64,000 nt of DNA from Leuconostocaceae bacterium ESL0958 (GCA_029433265.1 JAQTHT010000001.1:62001-126000), one strand, 5' to 3'; counted from the first letter of the stretch, positions 1-9,719 are shown. The notes: generated from the sequence alone by a model not told the origin. Made by a program: numbers and translations.

Positions 1-23
1 TTTGGCCGAAATCAGAAAATCAC

Positions 24-50
24 GTGGAGGAAAGTGGGGGAATGTGGTAA
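24..50 (+). promoter_or_regulatory. MraZ operator repeats upstream of mraZ
   Basis: Three direct repeats with a GTGG core start at 24, 34 and 44, exactly 10 bases apart (CGTGGAGGAA, AGTGGGGGAA, TGTGGTAAAT). MraZ, encoded just downstream, is known to bind short direct repeats of this kind at one-turn spacing in its own promoter and so autoregulate the dcw cluster. The repeat pattern is seen directly; binding is inferred. The matching -10 and -35 boxes could not be assigned with confidence. Confidence 0.75.
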
Positions 51-88
51 ATTATTGTTAATGACGATGTAGAAAGGAGGAGTGGGCC

Positions 89-520
89 ATGTTCATGGGT
101 GAATCTGAACACAATTTAGATTTGAAGAACCGGCTCACGATTCCTGCTAAATACCGCAGCCAGTTGGGGGAGACTTTTGTCATTACCAAGTGGATGGAGC
201 ACGCCCTAAGGGTCATGCCACTGCCCGTCTGGCAGGCATTGGAAGCGCAGTTGAACGCGCTACCACTGGGCAAAAAAGAGGCCCGGAAATTTAAGCGTTT
301 TGTGATGGCCGGCGCAATGGAAGCGACTTTAGACAAACAGGGCCGGGTGATTTTGCCGCCCAATTTAAAAGACCATGGTCAAATTGAGAAGGAAGTGGTC
401 ATTACGGGTGCCGGGGATTCCTTTGAAATCTGGTCGGCAGCGAACTGGCAGGCTTATACTGCTGAAACAGCTGAGGACTTTGATGACATTGCAGAGGACC
501 TGGTCGACTTTGATTTTTAA
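89..520 (+). CDS. mraZ: Transcriptional regulator MraZ
   Basis: 143 residues, the usual length for MraZ. It carries two SpoVT-AbrB-type half repeats, around residues 11-23 (DLKNRLTIPAKYR) and 82-96 (DKQGR, then LPPNLK), the DNA-binding loops of this ring-forming regulator. In other bacteria MraZ represses or tunes the division and cell-wall cluster from its own promoter. A strong ribosome site (GAAAGGAGG at 73-80) precedes the ATG. It is the first gene of a long co-directional dcw operon and lies 40 bases downstream of operator-like repeats, so autoregulation is likely. Confidence 0.97.
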   Translation: MFMGESEHNLDLKNRLTIPAKYRSQLGETFVITKWMEHALRVMPLPVWQALEAQLNALPLGKKEARKFKRFVMAGAMEATLDKQGRVILPPNLKDHGQIEKEVVITGAGDSFEIWSAANWQAYTAETAEDFDDIAEDLVDFDF

Positions 521-558
521 GGATCGCAGTTGCGCAATAAGGAAAGGGATTGGTCGAG

Positions 559-1518
559 ATGGCATTTGAACACGTGACCGTACTACAACAAGAAGCCGTT
601 GATCTGTTGGCGGTTAAAGCGGACGGTCTCTACGTCGACGCCACCCTTGGGGGTGGTGGCCACACGGGGCGCATCCTCGACCAATTAACGACAGGCCGAC
701 TCTATGCCTTTGATCAGGACCAAAGTGCAATTGACTATAATCAAGCGCAGTATGCGGCGGCCATTGCGGCAGGCCGGCTGGTGTTGCTGCACGATAATTT
801 TCGTAATTTGGAAACAGCACTGGCAGCGCAAGGGGTGACGGCTGTGGATGGCGTTCTCTACGATTTGGGCGTTTCGTCCGTCCAGTTCGATCAGGGGGAC
901 CGTGGCTTTTCTTACCAGCATGATGCCCCTTTGGATATGCGGATGGATCAGCGGCAGTCACTGACGGCACAAACCATTGTCAACGACTGGCCCTTTGCTG
1001 ACCTTGTCCGGGTGTTGACCCGCTATGGCGAGGACCGCTTTGGCAAACAGATTGCTCGGAAGATTGAAGCAGCCCGTGCCAAGCAGCGGATTGTGACGAC
1101 TTTTGACTTGGTGGCCATTGTCAAAGAAGGAATTCCGGCCCCAGCACGTCGGCACGGTGGCCATCCTGCCAAGCGAACTTTTCAAGCGCTGCGAGTGGCG
1201 GTCAATGACGAATTGGGTGCTTTGGAGGATTCCCTGACCCAAGCCCTGGCCCTCCTGCGGCCACAGGGGCGGATTGCGGCCATCTCTTTTCAGTCCCAGG
1301 AAGATCGGCTAATTAAGCAAATGTTCCGTGAAAAAAGTAAGCAGCCTGACTTACCCCGTGGGCTGCCGGTTTTGCCGGATGAACAGGCACCGGATTACCG
1401 CTTGCTAACGAAAAAGGCCATTAAGCCGACCGCCGCAGAAGAAAGTCAGAACCATCGGTCGACTTCTGCCCAGCTAAGGGGGATCGAGCGAATTAAAGTT
1501 GTTGGAAAGAAACAGTAG
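559..1518 (+). CDS. rsmH: 16S rRNA (cytosine(1402)-N(4))-methyltransferase
   Basis: RsmH (MraW) methylates N4 of C1402 in the 16S rRNA P site using S-adenosylmethionine. The protein of 319 residues has the SAM-binding motif [14 protein letters not shown] at residues 27-40 and conserved stretches such as YDLGVSS and a DMRMD segment. A TTG at 550 is in frame but only two bases after the GGAAAGG site at 541-547. The ATG at 559 (MAFEHVTVL) has usable spacing and matches the family N-terminus, so 559 is preferred. It follows mraZ directly, as in most Firmicutes. Confidence 0.96.
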   Translation: MAFEHVTVLQQEAVDLLAVKADGLYVDATLGGGGHTGRILDQLTTGRLYAFDQDQSAIDYNQAQYAAAIAAGRLVLLHDNFRNLETALAAQGVTAVDGVLYDLGVSSVQFDQGDRGFSYQHDAPLDMRMDQRQSLTAQTIVNDWPFADLVRVLTRYGEDRFGKQIARKIEAARAKQRIVTTFDLVAIVKEGIPAPARRHGGHPAKRTFQALRVAVNDELGALEDSLTQALALLRPQGRIAAISFQSQEDRLIKQMFREKSKQPDLPRGLPVLPDEQAPDYRLLTKKAIKPTAAEESQNHRSTSAQLRGIERIKVVGKKQ

Positions 1519-1534
1519 ATAAAGGAGTGCACCC

Positions 1535-1915
1535 ATGGCACAAAATGCCTATCGCTATTCAAGACAAGCGGCTGCCGTTGCGCAACCCAGTCGTCAACAA
1601 AAGCCCAGCAAAAAAGTGCGAACAAAGGTGCACTATGGGCCAGCTGTTTGGACAAAAAAGGAACGGGCTCTGGTCATTTTAATGGCCAGCGTTGTTTTTG
1701 TCGTAATGATTTTAACTATTCTGACGAGTATTCAAATGCAGAAGGTGGAGGCACGCAACCAGGCGGTCTTGGACCGTACAACCAAAGTCAAAGAGCAAAA
1801 TGATTCTTTGCGGGGAGATATTCAAAATAAAACCAACCGGGATAACTTAGAAAAAGTTGCCCAGGATGCCCACATGCAACAAAGTGTTGAAAACGTACGC
1901 AACGTAAACCGCTAG
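1535..1915 (+). CDS. ftsL: Cell division protein FtsL
   Basis: 126 residues with the bitopic FtsL layout: a basic cytoplasmic tail (1-43), one membrane segment around 44-66 (LVILMASVVFVVMILTIL) and an extracytoplasmic coiled coil (67-115, rich in Q, N, K and D). FtsL forms the FtsL-DivIC-DivIB subcomplex that links early and late divisome proteins and regulates septal peptidoglycan synthesis. The position between rsmH and a class B PBP is the standard dcw order, and this supports the call more than sequence, since FtsL is poorly conserved. An AAAGGAG site lies at 1521-1527. Confidence 0.93.
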   Translation: MAQNAYRYSRQAAAVAQPSRQQKPSKKVRTKVHYGPAVWTKKERALVILMASVVFVVMILTILTSIQMQKVEARNQAVLDRTTKVKEQNDSLRGDIQNKTNRDNLEKVAQDAHMQQSVENVRNVNR

Positions 1916-1919
1916 ACTG

Positions 1920-4061
1920 ATGAAGCAGAAGCAAAGCAGACAACCAAACAAAAAAGTGATGCACAATGCCAAGGTGTTCGGGGCTTTGTTACTGGTTGGT
2001 GCTTTTTTTGTCATGGTCTTAATGGTGGGCCGCCTCTTTAAAATTGCGGCCTTTAAGGATGTCAATCACCATGATTTAAATCAGGCAACGCGAAGCACCT
2101 TTATGCAACAAGAAACGGTGCCCGCTACCAGAGGTAAGATTCTGGATCAAACGGGTCAGGTACTAGCAGACAATGCCACCGTCTATGACTTATACGCTGT
2201 CTTGGATAAGAAGCAGTTCAAAGACCAGAAACCGGCTTATGTGGTGGATAAGCGGGGCACGGCCGATAAGTTAGCCCCCATTTTGGGTCTTGATGCGAAT
2301 GACATTTATCGGCAGCTTACCTCGGACCATCTCCAAGTAGAACTTGGTCCCAAAGCAAAAAATCTGTCAGTGGACCAATACAAGCAAATCCAAGCACTGA
2401 AATTACCGGGGATTTACTTCAATAGTCAGCCTGCCCGTTATTATCCAAATAACCGCATGGCCTCGCACCTACTAGGCCTGACGTCTTATAACAGCAATAA
2501 GGTTGGCCAGCGCACACTGCAAGGCGTCCTAGGCGTGGAGGCCTTCCAAAATAAGGCGCTGCGGGGCAGCGATGGGTTACAACTTTCCCTGGGCAATCAG
2601 GTGGAAACCAGCAAGGAAAACCAGGTGAAAAATGGGGAAAATGTGACCCTGAACCTGGATGAAAAATTACAGGCTACTTTGGAAAACCGGATGAACGTGC
2701 TCTTCGACCAGACTAAGGCTAAGAGTGCCAGCGCTTTTTTGATGGAGGCTAAGACTGGGAAAATTGTCGCTGCAACGCAGCGACCAAACTTTGACCCCAA
2801 TACCCAGGACGGGCTGTCTAATTCCTGGGAAAATGCGCTCAACCAGGGCGCCTTTGAACCTGGTTCCACGATGAAGACGATGACCTTGGCAGCGGCCATC
2901 CAAGAGGGTAAATGGCATCCCGATGATACTTACCAATCAGGTGTTTTGGACATTGATGGCCAGAAGGTAGTTGATGCCTTTGGCCGCAACGAAGGGGTAC
3001 TATCCTTCCGCCAAGCCTACTGGCGTTCTTCGAACGTTGGCTTTGCCAAAATTGAGCAGTCACTGGGCGCCAAGACCTGGCGGTCTTACCTAGATAAGTT
3101 CCACTTCCTTAAGAAAACGGGCATTGATTTACCCCAGGAGGAAACAGGTTCGATTTCCTTTGACCAGCCAATTGACCAGGCCAACACTGCTTATGGACAG
3201 GCCATTCGGGTCACGCCCGCGCAATTGCTACAGGCATACTCGGCCTTTGCGAATAATGGTAAAATGGTCAAGCCTTATATTGTTGACCGGCGGCAAGATG
3301 CCCGGACTGGCAAGACGACCTACCAAGCCAAAACAGAAACCGTTGGCCAGCCAATTTCTAAAGCGACAGCGCAAACGGTTTTGGATAACATGGAAGGGGT
3401 CGTGAACGAGCAGGAAGGAACCGCCAAGCAGTATGATCTACGGGATGCCGGTTACCAAGTGGCGGCCAAAACAGGGACGGCACAAATTGCCGAAAAGGGC
3501 CACTATTTGGACGGTTTGACCAACGCCATTCATTCGGTGATGGCGATTGTGCCGAAGGATAACCCGCAGTACATCATGTATCTGTCCGTTCGCCAGCCTG
3601 CGACCTTCCCTGATCCTAATATTCAAATTACCTTGAATAAGGTTTTCCGGCCGGTCATGTTGCAAGCCTTAAATGATGGGGCGGCAGCTGTTAAGTCGAA
3701 GAATAATCAGGTGACGTTACCCAAAGTCACGGGCCAAACAGTTGAACAGGCAAGTAAGACTTTGCAAGATGCTGGGCTACGGGTGGCAACAGTGGGCCAG
3801 TCCGGCAAGGTCAAGGCGCAAACCATCACAGCTGGTCAGCAAGCTCAAAAGGGCCAGTTAATTGTCCTGACGGCTGCCGGGGAGACCAAAGTCCCCGACT
3901 TTTCTGGTTGGACCAAGAATGAAGTGCTGACCTGGGCCAAGTTGGCCGATGCCAAGATTTCCTTTAAGGGTAGCGGATATGTTAGCGAACAAAATCATGC
4001 GGCCAATAGTTTCTTCAAAGAAGGGGAGGAATTAGCCGTTGTGTTGAAAGAAAGAGAGTAA
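1920..4061 (+). CDS. pbp2B: Septal penicillin-binding protein 2B (class B transpeptidase) with PASTA domains
   Basis: 713 residues. A membrane anchor lies at about 17-38, a dimerisation domain follows (from RGKILD near 71), then the transpeptidase domain. The SxxK box is S316-T-M-K319, the SxN box is S370/S371 with N372, and the KTGT box is 517-520. Two PASTA repeats end the protein (about 600-660 and 661-713). Class B PBPs of this type crosslink septal peptidoglycan with FtsW. The gene starts four bases after the ftsL stop without a clear Shine-Dalgarno, suggesting translational coupling. A later in-frame ATG at 1959 would remove part of the basic tail and is less likely. Confidence 0.96.
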   Translation: MKQKQSRQPNKKVMHNAKVFGALLLVGAFFVMVLMVGRLFKIAAFKDVNHHDLNQATRSTFMQQETVPATRGKILDQTGQVLADNATVYDLYAVLDKKQFKDQKPAYVVDKRGTADKLAPILGLDANDIYRQLTSDHLQVELGPKAKNLSVDQYKQIQALKLPGIYFNSQPARYYPNNRMASHLLGLTSYNSNKVGQRTLQGVLGVEAFQNKALRGSDGLQLSLGNQVETSKENQVKNGENVTLNLDEKLQATLENRMNVLFDQTKAKSASAFLMEAKTGKIVAATQRPNFDPNTQDGLSNSWENALNQGAFEPGSTMKTMTLAAAIQEGKWHPDDTYQSGVLDIDGQKVVDAFGRNEGVLSFRQAYWRSSNVGFAKIEQSLGAKTWRSYLDKFHFLKKTGIDLPQEETGSISFDQPIDQANTAYGQAIRVTPAQLLQAYSAFANNGKMVKPYIVDRRQDARTGKTTYQAKTETVGQPISKATAQTVLDNMEGVVNEQEGTAKQYDLRDAGYQVAAKTGTAQIAEKGHYLDGLTNAIHSVMAIVPKDNPQYIMYLSVRQPATFPDPNIQITLNKVFRPVMLQALNDGAAAVKSKNNQVTLPKVTGQTVEQASKTLQDAGLRVATVGQSGKVKAQTITAGQQAQKGQLIVLTAAGETKVPDFSGWTKNEVLTWAKLADAKISFKGSGYVSEQNHAANSFFKEGEELAVVLKERE

Positions 4062-4062
4062 A

Positions 4063-5019
4063 ATGGGAATTGTCTTAATCTTTTTGTTAGGTTTTTGTTT
4101 GACAGCCATCGGCTTACCGCCCGTGATTAAACGGCTGCGGGCTAGTAAAGAGCAGGCCGTGATTCGGGTACTCGGGCCTGACCACCAAAAGAAGGCTGGC
4201 ACGCCTTCTTTGGGCGGCGCTGTCTTCGTCACAGTGGCCATCGTCTTAGCCTTTGCTTTACCGACCACTTATGCCAGTCAACACAGCCTATGGACGACCA
4301 TTGTGCTTGCCGTTGGGCTGGGGTCCTTTGCCCTCATTGGTGCCGTCGACGACGTTTTAAAGATGCGCCTCCATGCAGATGATGGCTTTGCTTTTAAGCC
4401 AAAGTTACTGGCGCAAACGGTCGCCGCCTTGGCCGTCATGGTTTTTTTGCAACTACTGGACTTACCCAACACATTGCCGCTGCCCTTTTTAGGCACGGTC
4501 AATCTGGGTCTCTTCTTTATCTGCTTCCTCTGGTTTTGGTTAGTGGGTTGGTCCAATGCGACCAACTTAACGGACGGCCTGGACGGGCTATTGACTGGTT
4601 TGGCGGTCATTGCCTATTTGGCCGACACAGTGTTGGCCCAGCGGCAGGATAACCCGGCCTTGGTCCACTTCAATATCATTTTGATTGGGACCTTACTCGC
4701 CTTCCTTTGCTTTAATAAGCCGAAAGCCAAAATTTTCATGGGCGATACGGGTTCCTTGGCTTTGGGGGCTGGTTTAGCGGTCGAATCGATTCTATTACAG
4801 TCCGTTTGGTCGTTACTGGTCTTGGGCCTGGTCTTTGTGATCGAGACGCTGTCCGTCATCATTCAAACCATTTCCTATCACTACTTCCACAAACGAGTTT
4901 TCCCGATGGCCCCCATTCACCACTCCTTTGAAAAATACGCTTGGACCGAATGGCAAATCGATGTGCTTTTCTGGGTGCTGGGCTTGGGCTTGGCCTGGGT
5001 CACGTTGGCTTGTTTTTAA
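4063..5019 (+). CDS. mraY: Phospho-N-acetylmuramoyl-pentapeptide-transferase
   Basis: MraY transfers phospho-MurNAc-pentapeptide from UDP to undecaprenyl phosphate, making lipid I at the inner face of the membrane. The 318-residue polytopic protein shows the family motifs: DHQKKAGTPSLGG at 40-52, the DD pair at 96-97, NLTDGLDG around 168-175, FMGDTGS around 225-231, and the late PMAPIHHSFE motif. About ten hydrophobic segments are visible. The start is one base after the pbp2B stop, so the two are tightly coupled. Confidence 0.97.
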   Translation: MGIVLIFLLGFCLTAIGLPPVIKRLRASKEQAVIRVLGPDHQKKAGTPSLGGAVFVTVAIVLAFALPTTYASQHSLWTTIVLAVGLGSFALIGAVDDVLKMRLHADDGFAFKPKLLAQTVAALAVMVFLQLLDLPNTLPLPFLGTVNLGLFFICFLWFWLVGWSNATNLTDGLDGLLTGLAVIAYLADTVLAQRQDNPALVHFNIILIGTLLAFLCFNKPKAKIFMGDTGSLALGAGLAVESILLQSVWSLLVLGLVFVIETLSVIIQTISYHYFHKRVFPMAPIHHSFEKYAWTEWQIDVLFWVLGLGLAWVTLACF

Positions 5020-5063
5020 TACACAAGGTGGGCGACCGCCGTACATAATTTTGGGAGGATGCC

Positions 5064-6428
5064 ATGTCAGCATTGGATTTTAACGGTAAAAAAGTATTGG
5101 TACAGGGCTGGGCCAAGTCTGGCCAGGCAGCGGCGAGCCGGCTGCTTGAATTAGGTGCCCAGGTGGTCGTGGTGAATCGCGATCCCATCCCGGTTACCGC
5201 AGCACAGAAGGCCCTAGCGGCAGCTGGTGTTGTCTTCGCTGGCGCTGATACAGCCGAACAAGTCGATGCTTCCTTTGACTATGTCGTGAAAAATCCAGGC
5301 ATCTCCTATGACCAAGCACTATTGAAAAAAGCGGCGACACTGCAGATCCCAATTTTGACGGAAGTGGCCGTGGCCCTGTCAACCTTTACCGGGCGGTTGA
5401 TTACGATTACGGGTTCTAACGGCAAGACGACGACGACAACCCTCATTGGCCAAATGCTAGCAGCTGACCAACAGGGAACGGGTCGGGTGGTTGTGGCCGG
5501 CAACATCGGTACGCCAGTTTGCCAGGTGGTCGGGGACTTAGGGCTCGCTGACACCTTGGTTTTGGAACTTTCTTCCTTCCAGCTGCTTGGGCTGCCAAGC
5601 ATTCAGCCGGACATTGCCCTGATTACCAATGTCTTTGCCAACCACTTGGACTTTCACAAAACACGGGCCAACTATTTGAATGCAAAAATTCGGATTACCA
5701 AAGATCAGCGGCCTGACCAGTACTTGGTCTTGAACGGCCAGAGTGCTGATTTGCCGACTATTGCCCACGCTAGTGCGGCCCAAAAGGAGCTCTTTGATGC
5801 CCATGATGCAAAAGCCTTTGCTCATGAGCAAGGGGGACAGTTGGTTGTCGGCCAACGCTATGTCATGGACTGGGCTGATGTGAAACTAGTTGGCCCTCAA
5901 AACCTAGAAAACGTTCTGGCAGCTCTGGCAGTTGCCCAGTTAGCAGGGGCCTCTGTTCAGGCAATGCGGACTGTTTTGCGAAACTTTGCTGGCGTGGCCC
6001 ACCGCTTGGAATACCTCTTTGAAAAAGAAGGGGTCACTTACTACAATGATTCCAAGGCAACGGATATTGAGGCCACTGAACTTGCGCTAGCAGCTTTCCA
6101 GCAGCCAACGATTTGGTTGGCCGGCGGCTTAGATAGGGGGGATGACCTCAGTCGTTTGGCGGATAGCATGGCCAATGTGCGCTTAGTGCTAGCCTTTGGG
6201 GAAACGCAGGAACAGATCGTTGCCCTGGCCGAACAGAAGGGGCTGCCCTTCGAGCGCGTGGCAGATGTTGCAGAAGCAGCCAGGCTGGCGGTTGCAGCAG
6301 CCAAACCCGGTGATGTTGTCCTGCTGTCACCAGCAGCGGCATCCTGGGATCAGTATCCAAACTTTGAAATTCGCGGCCAGCGTTATGTGGCCGCACTCAA
6401 ACAAGCAGTAGACCAAGGGGAGGCATAA
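5064..6428 (+). CDS. murD: UDP-N-acetylmuramoylalanine--D-glutamate ligase
   Basis: MurD adds D-glutamate to UDP-MurNAc-L-Ala with ATP in the cytoplasm. The 454-residue protein has a Rossmann-like N-terminal domain (VLVQGWAKSG at 11-20), the Mur ligase ATP loop GSNGKTTT at 117-124, a central domain with the ELSSFQL motif, and the NDSKATD signature that opens the C-terminal domain. A GGGAGGA ribosome site lies just upstream of the ATG. It sits between mraY and murG, as in other Firmicutes dcw clusters. Confidence 0.97.
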   Translation: MSALDFNGKKVLVQGWAKSGQAAASRLLELGAQVVVVNRDPIPVTAAQKALAAAGVVFAGADTAEQVDASFDYVVKNPGISYDQALLKKAATLQIPILTEVAVALSTFTGRLITITGSNGKTTTTTLIGQMLAADQQGTGRVVVAGNIGTPVCQVVGDLGLADTLVLELSSFQLLGLPSIQPDIALITNVFANHLDFHKTRANYLNAKIRITKDQRPDQYLVLNGQSADLPTIAHASAAQKELFDAHDAKAFAHEQGGQLVVGQRYVMDWADVKLVGPQNLENVLAALAVAQLAGASVQAMRTVLRNFAGVAHRLEYLFEKEGVTYYNDSKATDIEATELALAAFQQPTIWLAGGLDRGDDLSRLADSMANVRLVLAFGETQEQIVALAEQKGLPFERVADVAEAARLAVAAAKPGDVVLLSPAAASWDQYPNFEIRGQRYVAALKQAVDQGEA

Positions 6429-6429
6429 C

Positions 6430-7533
6430 ATGCGTGTCATTTTATCCGGCGGCGGGACCGGGGGTCACATTTACCCAGCATTGGCCCTTGTTGATGTAAT
6501 TAAAGAAAAAGAACCTGATTCTGAGTTCCTGTACATTGGTTCTTTTCGTGGTGTTGAGCAAAACATCGTGCCGAAGGCGGGCTTGAACTTTCAGCAACTG
6601 AATGTGCAGGGCTTTTCCCGCTCCTTATCGTTGACCAACTTCAAAACCATCTGGCTGTTCTTCAAAGCGGTAAAGCAGGCGAAACGCTATATCCGTGATT
6701 TTCAGCCGGATGTAGTGGTGGGAACCGGTGGTTATGTTTCTGGGGCCGTCCTTTATGCGGCCCAACAGCTAGGCATTAAGACGGTGATTCACGAACAAAA
6801 TTCCGTCGCTGGCGTGACCAATAAATTCTTGGCCCGTAAGGCGGATAAAATTGCCTTGGCCTTTGCGGATGCAGAACAATTTTTTCCAGCAGGGAAGACG
6901 GTTTTGGTGGGTAATCCCCGGGCGCAGGAAGTAGCCGGCATTCAATCCGATTTTTCCTGGACAACCTATGGCCTAGATGACCAGCAGCAGACCCTACTGG
7001 TCTTTGGCGGGTCCCAAGGGGCGCCAGCCATTAATGCCGCCTTTTTGGACGCCATCAAGGACTTCAACAACCGCGATTACCAGGTCGTCTTAGTGGCAGG
7101 CCCAAAGCGGTTGGCTAATTTTCAAGATGATTTAAAGCAGCGCTCTTTGACGTTACATGACAATGTCAAGGTACTGCCCTATATCGACAACATGCCCGCC
7201 GTGATGAAGCAGGCGACGGCTTTGGTGTCCCGGGCAGGGGCAACCTCGATTGCCGAACTGACGGCACTGGGCCTACCAGCCATTTTGGTGCCATCGCCTT
7301 ATGTCACGGGGGACCATCAAAGCAAAAATGCGGCGGCTTTGGTTCGCGCTGGTGCTGCCAAAGAAATCCAGGAACCGGATTTGTCAGGGCGGACGTTGGT
7401 TGAAGCGGCTGACGAACTCCTTTTGGACCCAGCTAAAAGTCAGGCCATGCAAGAAAGTGCGACCGAATTGGGCATCCGGGATGCAGGGGATCGTCTGTAC
7501 CAGGTCATTCAAGACGTCATGGAATCCAAGTGA
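6430..7533 (+). CDS. murG: Lipid II synthase (undecaprenyldiphospho-muramoylpentapeptide GlcNAc transferase)
   Basis: MurG is the peripheral membrane GT28 enzyme that adds GlcNAc to lipid I to give lipid II. The 367 residues include the glycine-rich loop GGGTGGHIYPALAL at 7-20, the HEQNS motif, and the UDP-sugar-binding SRAGATSIAEL segment in the C-terminal lobe. The gene begins one base after murD. Its codon use is like that of its neighbours. Nothing is unusual. Confidence 0.97.
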   Translation: MRVILSGGGTGGHIYPALALVDVIKEKEPDSEFLYIGSFRGVEQNIVPKAGLNFQQLNVQGFSRSLSLTNFKTIWLFFKAVKQAKRYIRDFQPDVVVGTGGYVSGAVLYAAQQLGIKTVIHEQNSVAGVTNKFLARKADKIALAFADAEQFFPAGKTVLVGNPRAQEVAGIQSDFSWTTYGLDDQQQTLLVFGGSQGAPAINAAFLDAIKDFNNRDYQVVLVAGPKRLANFQDDLKQRSLTLHDNVKVLPYIDNMPAVMKQATALVSRAGATSIAELTALGLPAILVPSPYVTGDHQSKNAAALVRAGAAKEIQEPDLSGRTLVEAADELLLDPAKSQAMQESATELGIRDAGDRLYQVIQDVMESK

Positions 7534-7545
7534 TGAGGAACGACT

Positions 7546-8265
7546 GTGTTCAAAGCAAAAGAAACAATGTCAAATAGTCAAAAACGAGGACTGCGCTGGT
7601 TATGGCTGCCGACCTTTTTTTTACTACTGGCCTTGTTTCTTTTTGGTTACTGGCGGCCTTATGAAAAGATTACCCATCTAACGATTGACTCTGGTAATGT
7701 GCCCACCGAACGAATGGAAGCGGATTTGGGGCTGCACCAAGGGGACTATCGCTGGCGCGCTTTTGGACAGACAGCCTTTTTAGCAAAACGGTTGAAGGAT
7801 AAAAATGATCATCTCAGCCAAGTCACGGTGCGTCTGCGGGGGAAGACGCTGGAGGTCCAGGCTGCTGAAAAAGTGAACACTGGTTTTATTCAGAAAAAAG
7901 GCCAGTGGTATCAGTTAGATTCAGCGGGCAACCAGAGTCGGGTGGACCAGCCGGCCGGGCAAGGACCGGTGTATAGTAATTTCACTAGCCAAAGCCGCAT
8001 TCGGGCAGTGGCCCGCGCCGTCAATGTGATGGATCGGGCCATCCGTGGCGATATTGGCGAAATTCGCTTTGCACCGAACAAAACGAATCCAGACCGGCTG
8101 ATTCTCACGATGAATGACGGGCATACGGTTTATGCCAGTCAGGCCACGTTGGCCAGCAAAATGGCCTATTATTCCACGATTGTGGCCCAGTTGAATCAGC
8201 CAGGGGTGGTCGACTTACAATTTGGATCCTATGCCTATCCCTATGGGGCTGAAAAAGCCTCTTAG
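7546..8265 (+). CDS. divIB: Cell division protein DivIB/FtsQ
   Basis: 239 residues with a short basic N-terminal tail, one membrane segment around 20-38, a POTRA-like domain (from about 41: EKITHLTIDSGNV) and the FtsQ/DivIB domain. It stabilises FtsL and DivIC at the septum. Translation is assigned to GTG at 7546, because GAGGA at 7535-7539 is well spaced for it; the next ATG at 7567 has no ribosome site. The cytoplasmic tail is short for DivIB. The following 98-base gap may hold a promoter for ftsA. Confidence 0.93.
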   Translation: MFKAKETMSNSQKRGLRWLWLPTFFLLLALFLFGYWRPYEKITHLTIDSGNVPTERMEADLGLHQGDYRWRAFGQTAFLAKRLKDKNDHLSQVTVRLRGKTLEVQAAEKVNTGFIQKKGQWYQLDSAGNQSRVDQPAGQGPVYSNFTSQSRIRAVARAVNVMDRAIRGDIGEIRFAPNKTNPDRLILTMNDGHTVYASQATLASKMAYYSTIVAQLNQPGVVDLQFGSYAYPYGAEKAS

Positions 8266-8298
8266 GCAGACGAAAAATTGGGCAGAGAGCCTACCAGA

Positions 8299-8326
8299 CT
8301 GGCATAGAATATGTTAAGGTTATATT
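8299..8326 (+). promoter_or_regulatory. Possible promoter for ftsA-ftsZ
   Basis: The 98-base gap between divIB and ftsA is AT-rich at its end. A CTGGCA box (8299-8304), a 16-base spacer and TATATT (8321-8326) give a moderate sigma-A match, placing a start near 8333, about 30 bases before ftsA. An internal promoter would let ftsA and ftsZ be made in excess of the upstream wall genes, as in other bacteria. The match is only fair. Confidence 0.35.
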
Positions 8327-8363
8327 TAGATTTTAAATTTTTTATTAAAAAGGGGCGTAGCAG

Positions 8364-9719
8364 ATGAGCCAAGCTGATGTAACAGTTGGATTAGATATTG
8401 GAACAACCATGGTCAAGGTTGTTGTGGCTCAGTCCGAAGGACGGCGGTTTAATGTCATTGCCACCGGCGCAGCGGCTTCTGCTGGCTTGCGGCGGGGCGT
8501 AATTGTCGATATCAATGAAACGGCGAAAGCCATTCGCCAAGCAGTCGATCAAGCCGCCGCGAAAGCGAATTTACCAATTGAATCAGTGGTCGCAGGCCTC
8601 CCCTCTAACCAGGTCGAGATTCAAAAAGCGGCCGGACTGGTGTCCATCGAAAACCAAAATAAGCGAATTACCGACCAAGACGTCGTGAACGTCACCCATC
8701 AAGCCTTGGACGCTGTCTCGGCTGCAGATAAAGAAGTGGTGGAATTTCTACCAACCGAATTTACCGTGGACGGCTTTGATGGCATCAAAGATCCGACCGA
8801 CATGATTGGGGTCCGTTTGGAAGTCACAGGGCTGGCCTACTTAGCGGATACAAAAGTAGTGGACTCCTTGGCCGTGGCCATTGAAAAAGCTGGCTTACGG
8901 GCTGAGGCTTTTGTGCTGTCTTCAATTGCCCTTAGTCAGGCCTTCTTAAGCGACGGGGAACGGGACTTCGGCACTGTGCTCATTGACCTGGCTGGTGGCC
9001 AGTCCACCGCTGCTGTCATCCACGACGGGAAGGTCAAGTACACAACGGTGGATTATGAAGGCGGTAGCCAAGTGACCAAGGATATTTCCACCGTGCTGGG
9101 GATTGCGACTCAGGACGCGGAGAGCATTAAGCGCAAGTACGGTTCTGCTGACCCTTACCAGGCCTCTCCTGACCAAGAGTTTTTGGTCAATGTGGTCGGC
9201 TTGACTGATAAAAAGGCAGTCGATGAACGTTATTTGGCGGAAATCATGGGTGCTCGTTACGATCAAATTTTTGATCGTTTGTACAGTCAGCTAGAGAGCA
9301 TCGGCGCAACTGATCTGCCAGGGGGCTATTTGCTGACTGGGGGCAACGCCGCTACGCCGGCTCTGTTAACGAAGGCTCAAGAACACTTAGGCGAAAATGT
9401 TTCGGTGGCTAGTCCGAACCAAATTGGGCTCCGCCACCCGGCCTATGCACGGGCCCTGGCCTATGCCTCTTACCCCGTCTTTCAAAATGACCTATCCCGC
9501 TTGATTAAAGCCGTGTTGATGGGCCAGCGCACGGGGGCGGAACGGCAGCAAGAGGTCACCACTTACCACCAAGTGGATCGACAGGACCAGTTGATTGAAG
9601 CACCAACCGATGCGGAGCGTGAGACAGCAGAAGTGCTGCCTGAAAAGCCGGGCTTTTTCCAAAGAATGAAGCAAAGCATTCATTCACTCTTTGCAGAAAC
9701 AGACGATGAAGATGAGTAA
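8364..9719 (+). CDS. ftsA: Cell division protein FtsA
   Basis: Actin-like ATPase that tethers FtsZ to the membrane and recruits later divisome proteins. The 451 residues carry the phosphate-1 loop GLDIGTTMVKVV at 9-20, the second actin-type motif VLIDLAGGQSTAAV near the middle, and a C-terminal amphipathic helix (FFQRMKQSIHSLF) that matches the FtsA membrane-targeting sequence. A short acidic tail (ETDDEDE) follows the helix. The start codon has an AAAAAGGGG site. The gene is followed directly by ftsZ. Confidence 0.97.
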   Translation: MSQADVTVGLDIGTTMVKVVVAQSEGRRFNVIATGAAASAGLRRGVIVDINETAKAIRQAVDQAAAKANLPIESVVAGLPSNQVEIQKAAGLVSIENQNKRITDQDVVNVTHQALDAVSAADKEVVEFLPTEFTVDGFDGIKDPTDMIGVRLEVTGLAYLADTKVVDSLAVAIEKAGLRAEAFVLSSIALSQAFLSDGERDFGTVLIDLAGGQSTAAVIHDGKVKYTTVDYEGGSQVTKDISTVLGIATQDAESIKRKYGSADPYQASPDQEFLVNVVGLTDKKAVDERYLAEIMGARYDQIFDRLYSQLESIGATDLPGGYLLTGGNAATPALLTKAQEHLGENVSVASPNQIGLRHPAYARALAYASYPVFQNDLSRLIKAVLMGQRTGAERQQEVTTYHQVDRQDQLIEAPTDAERETAEVLPEKPGFFQRMKQSIHSLFAETDDEDE

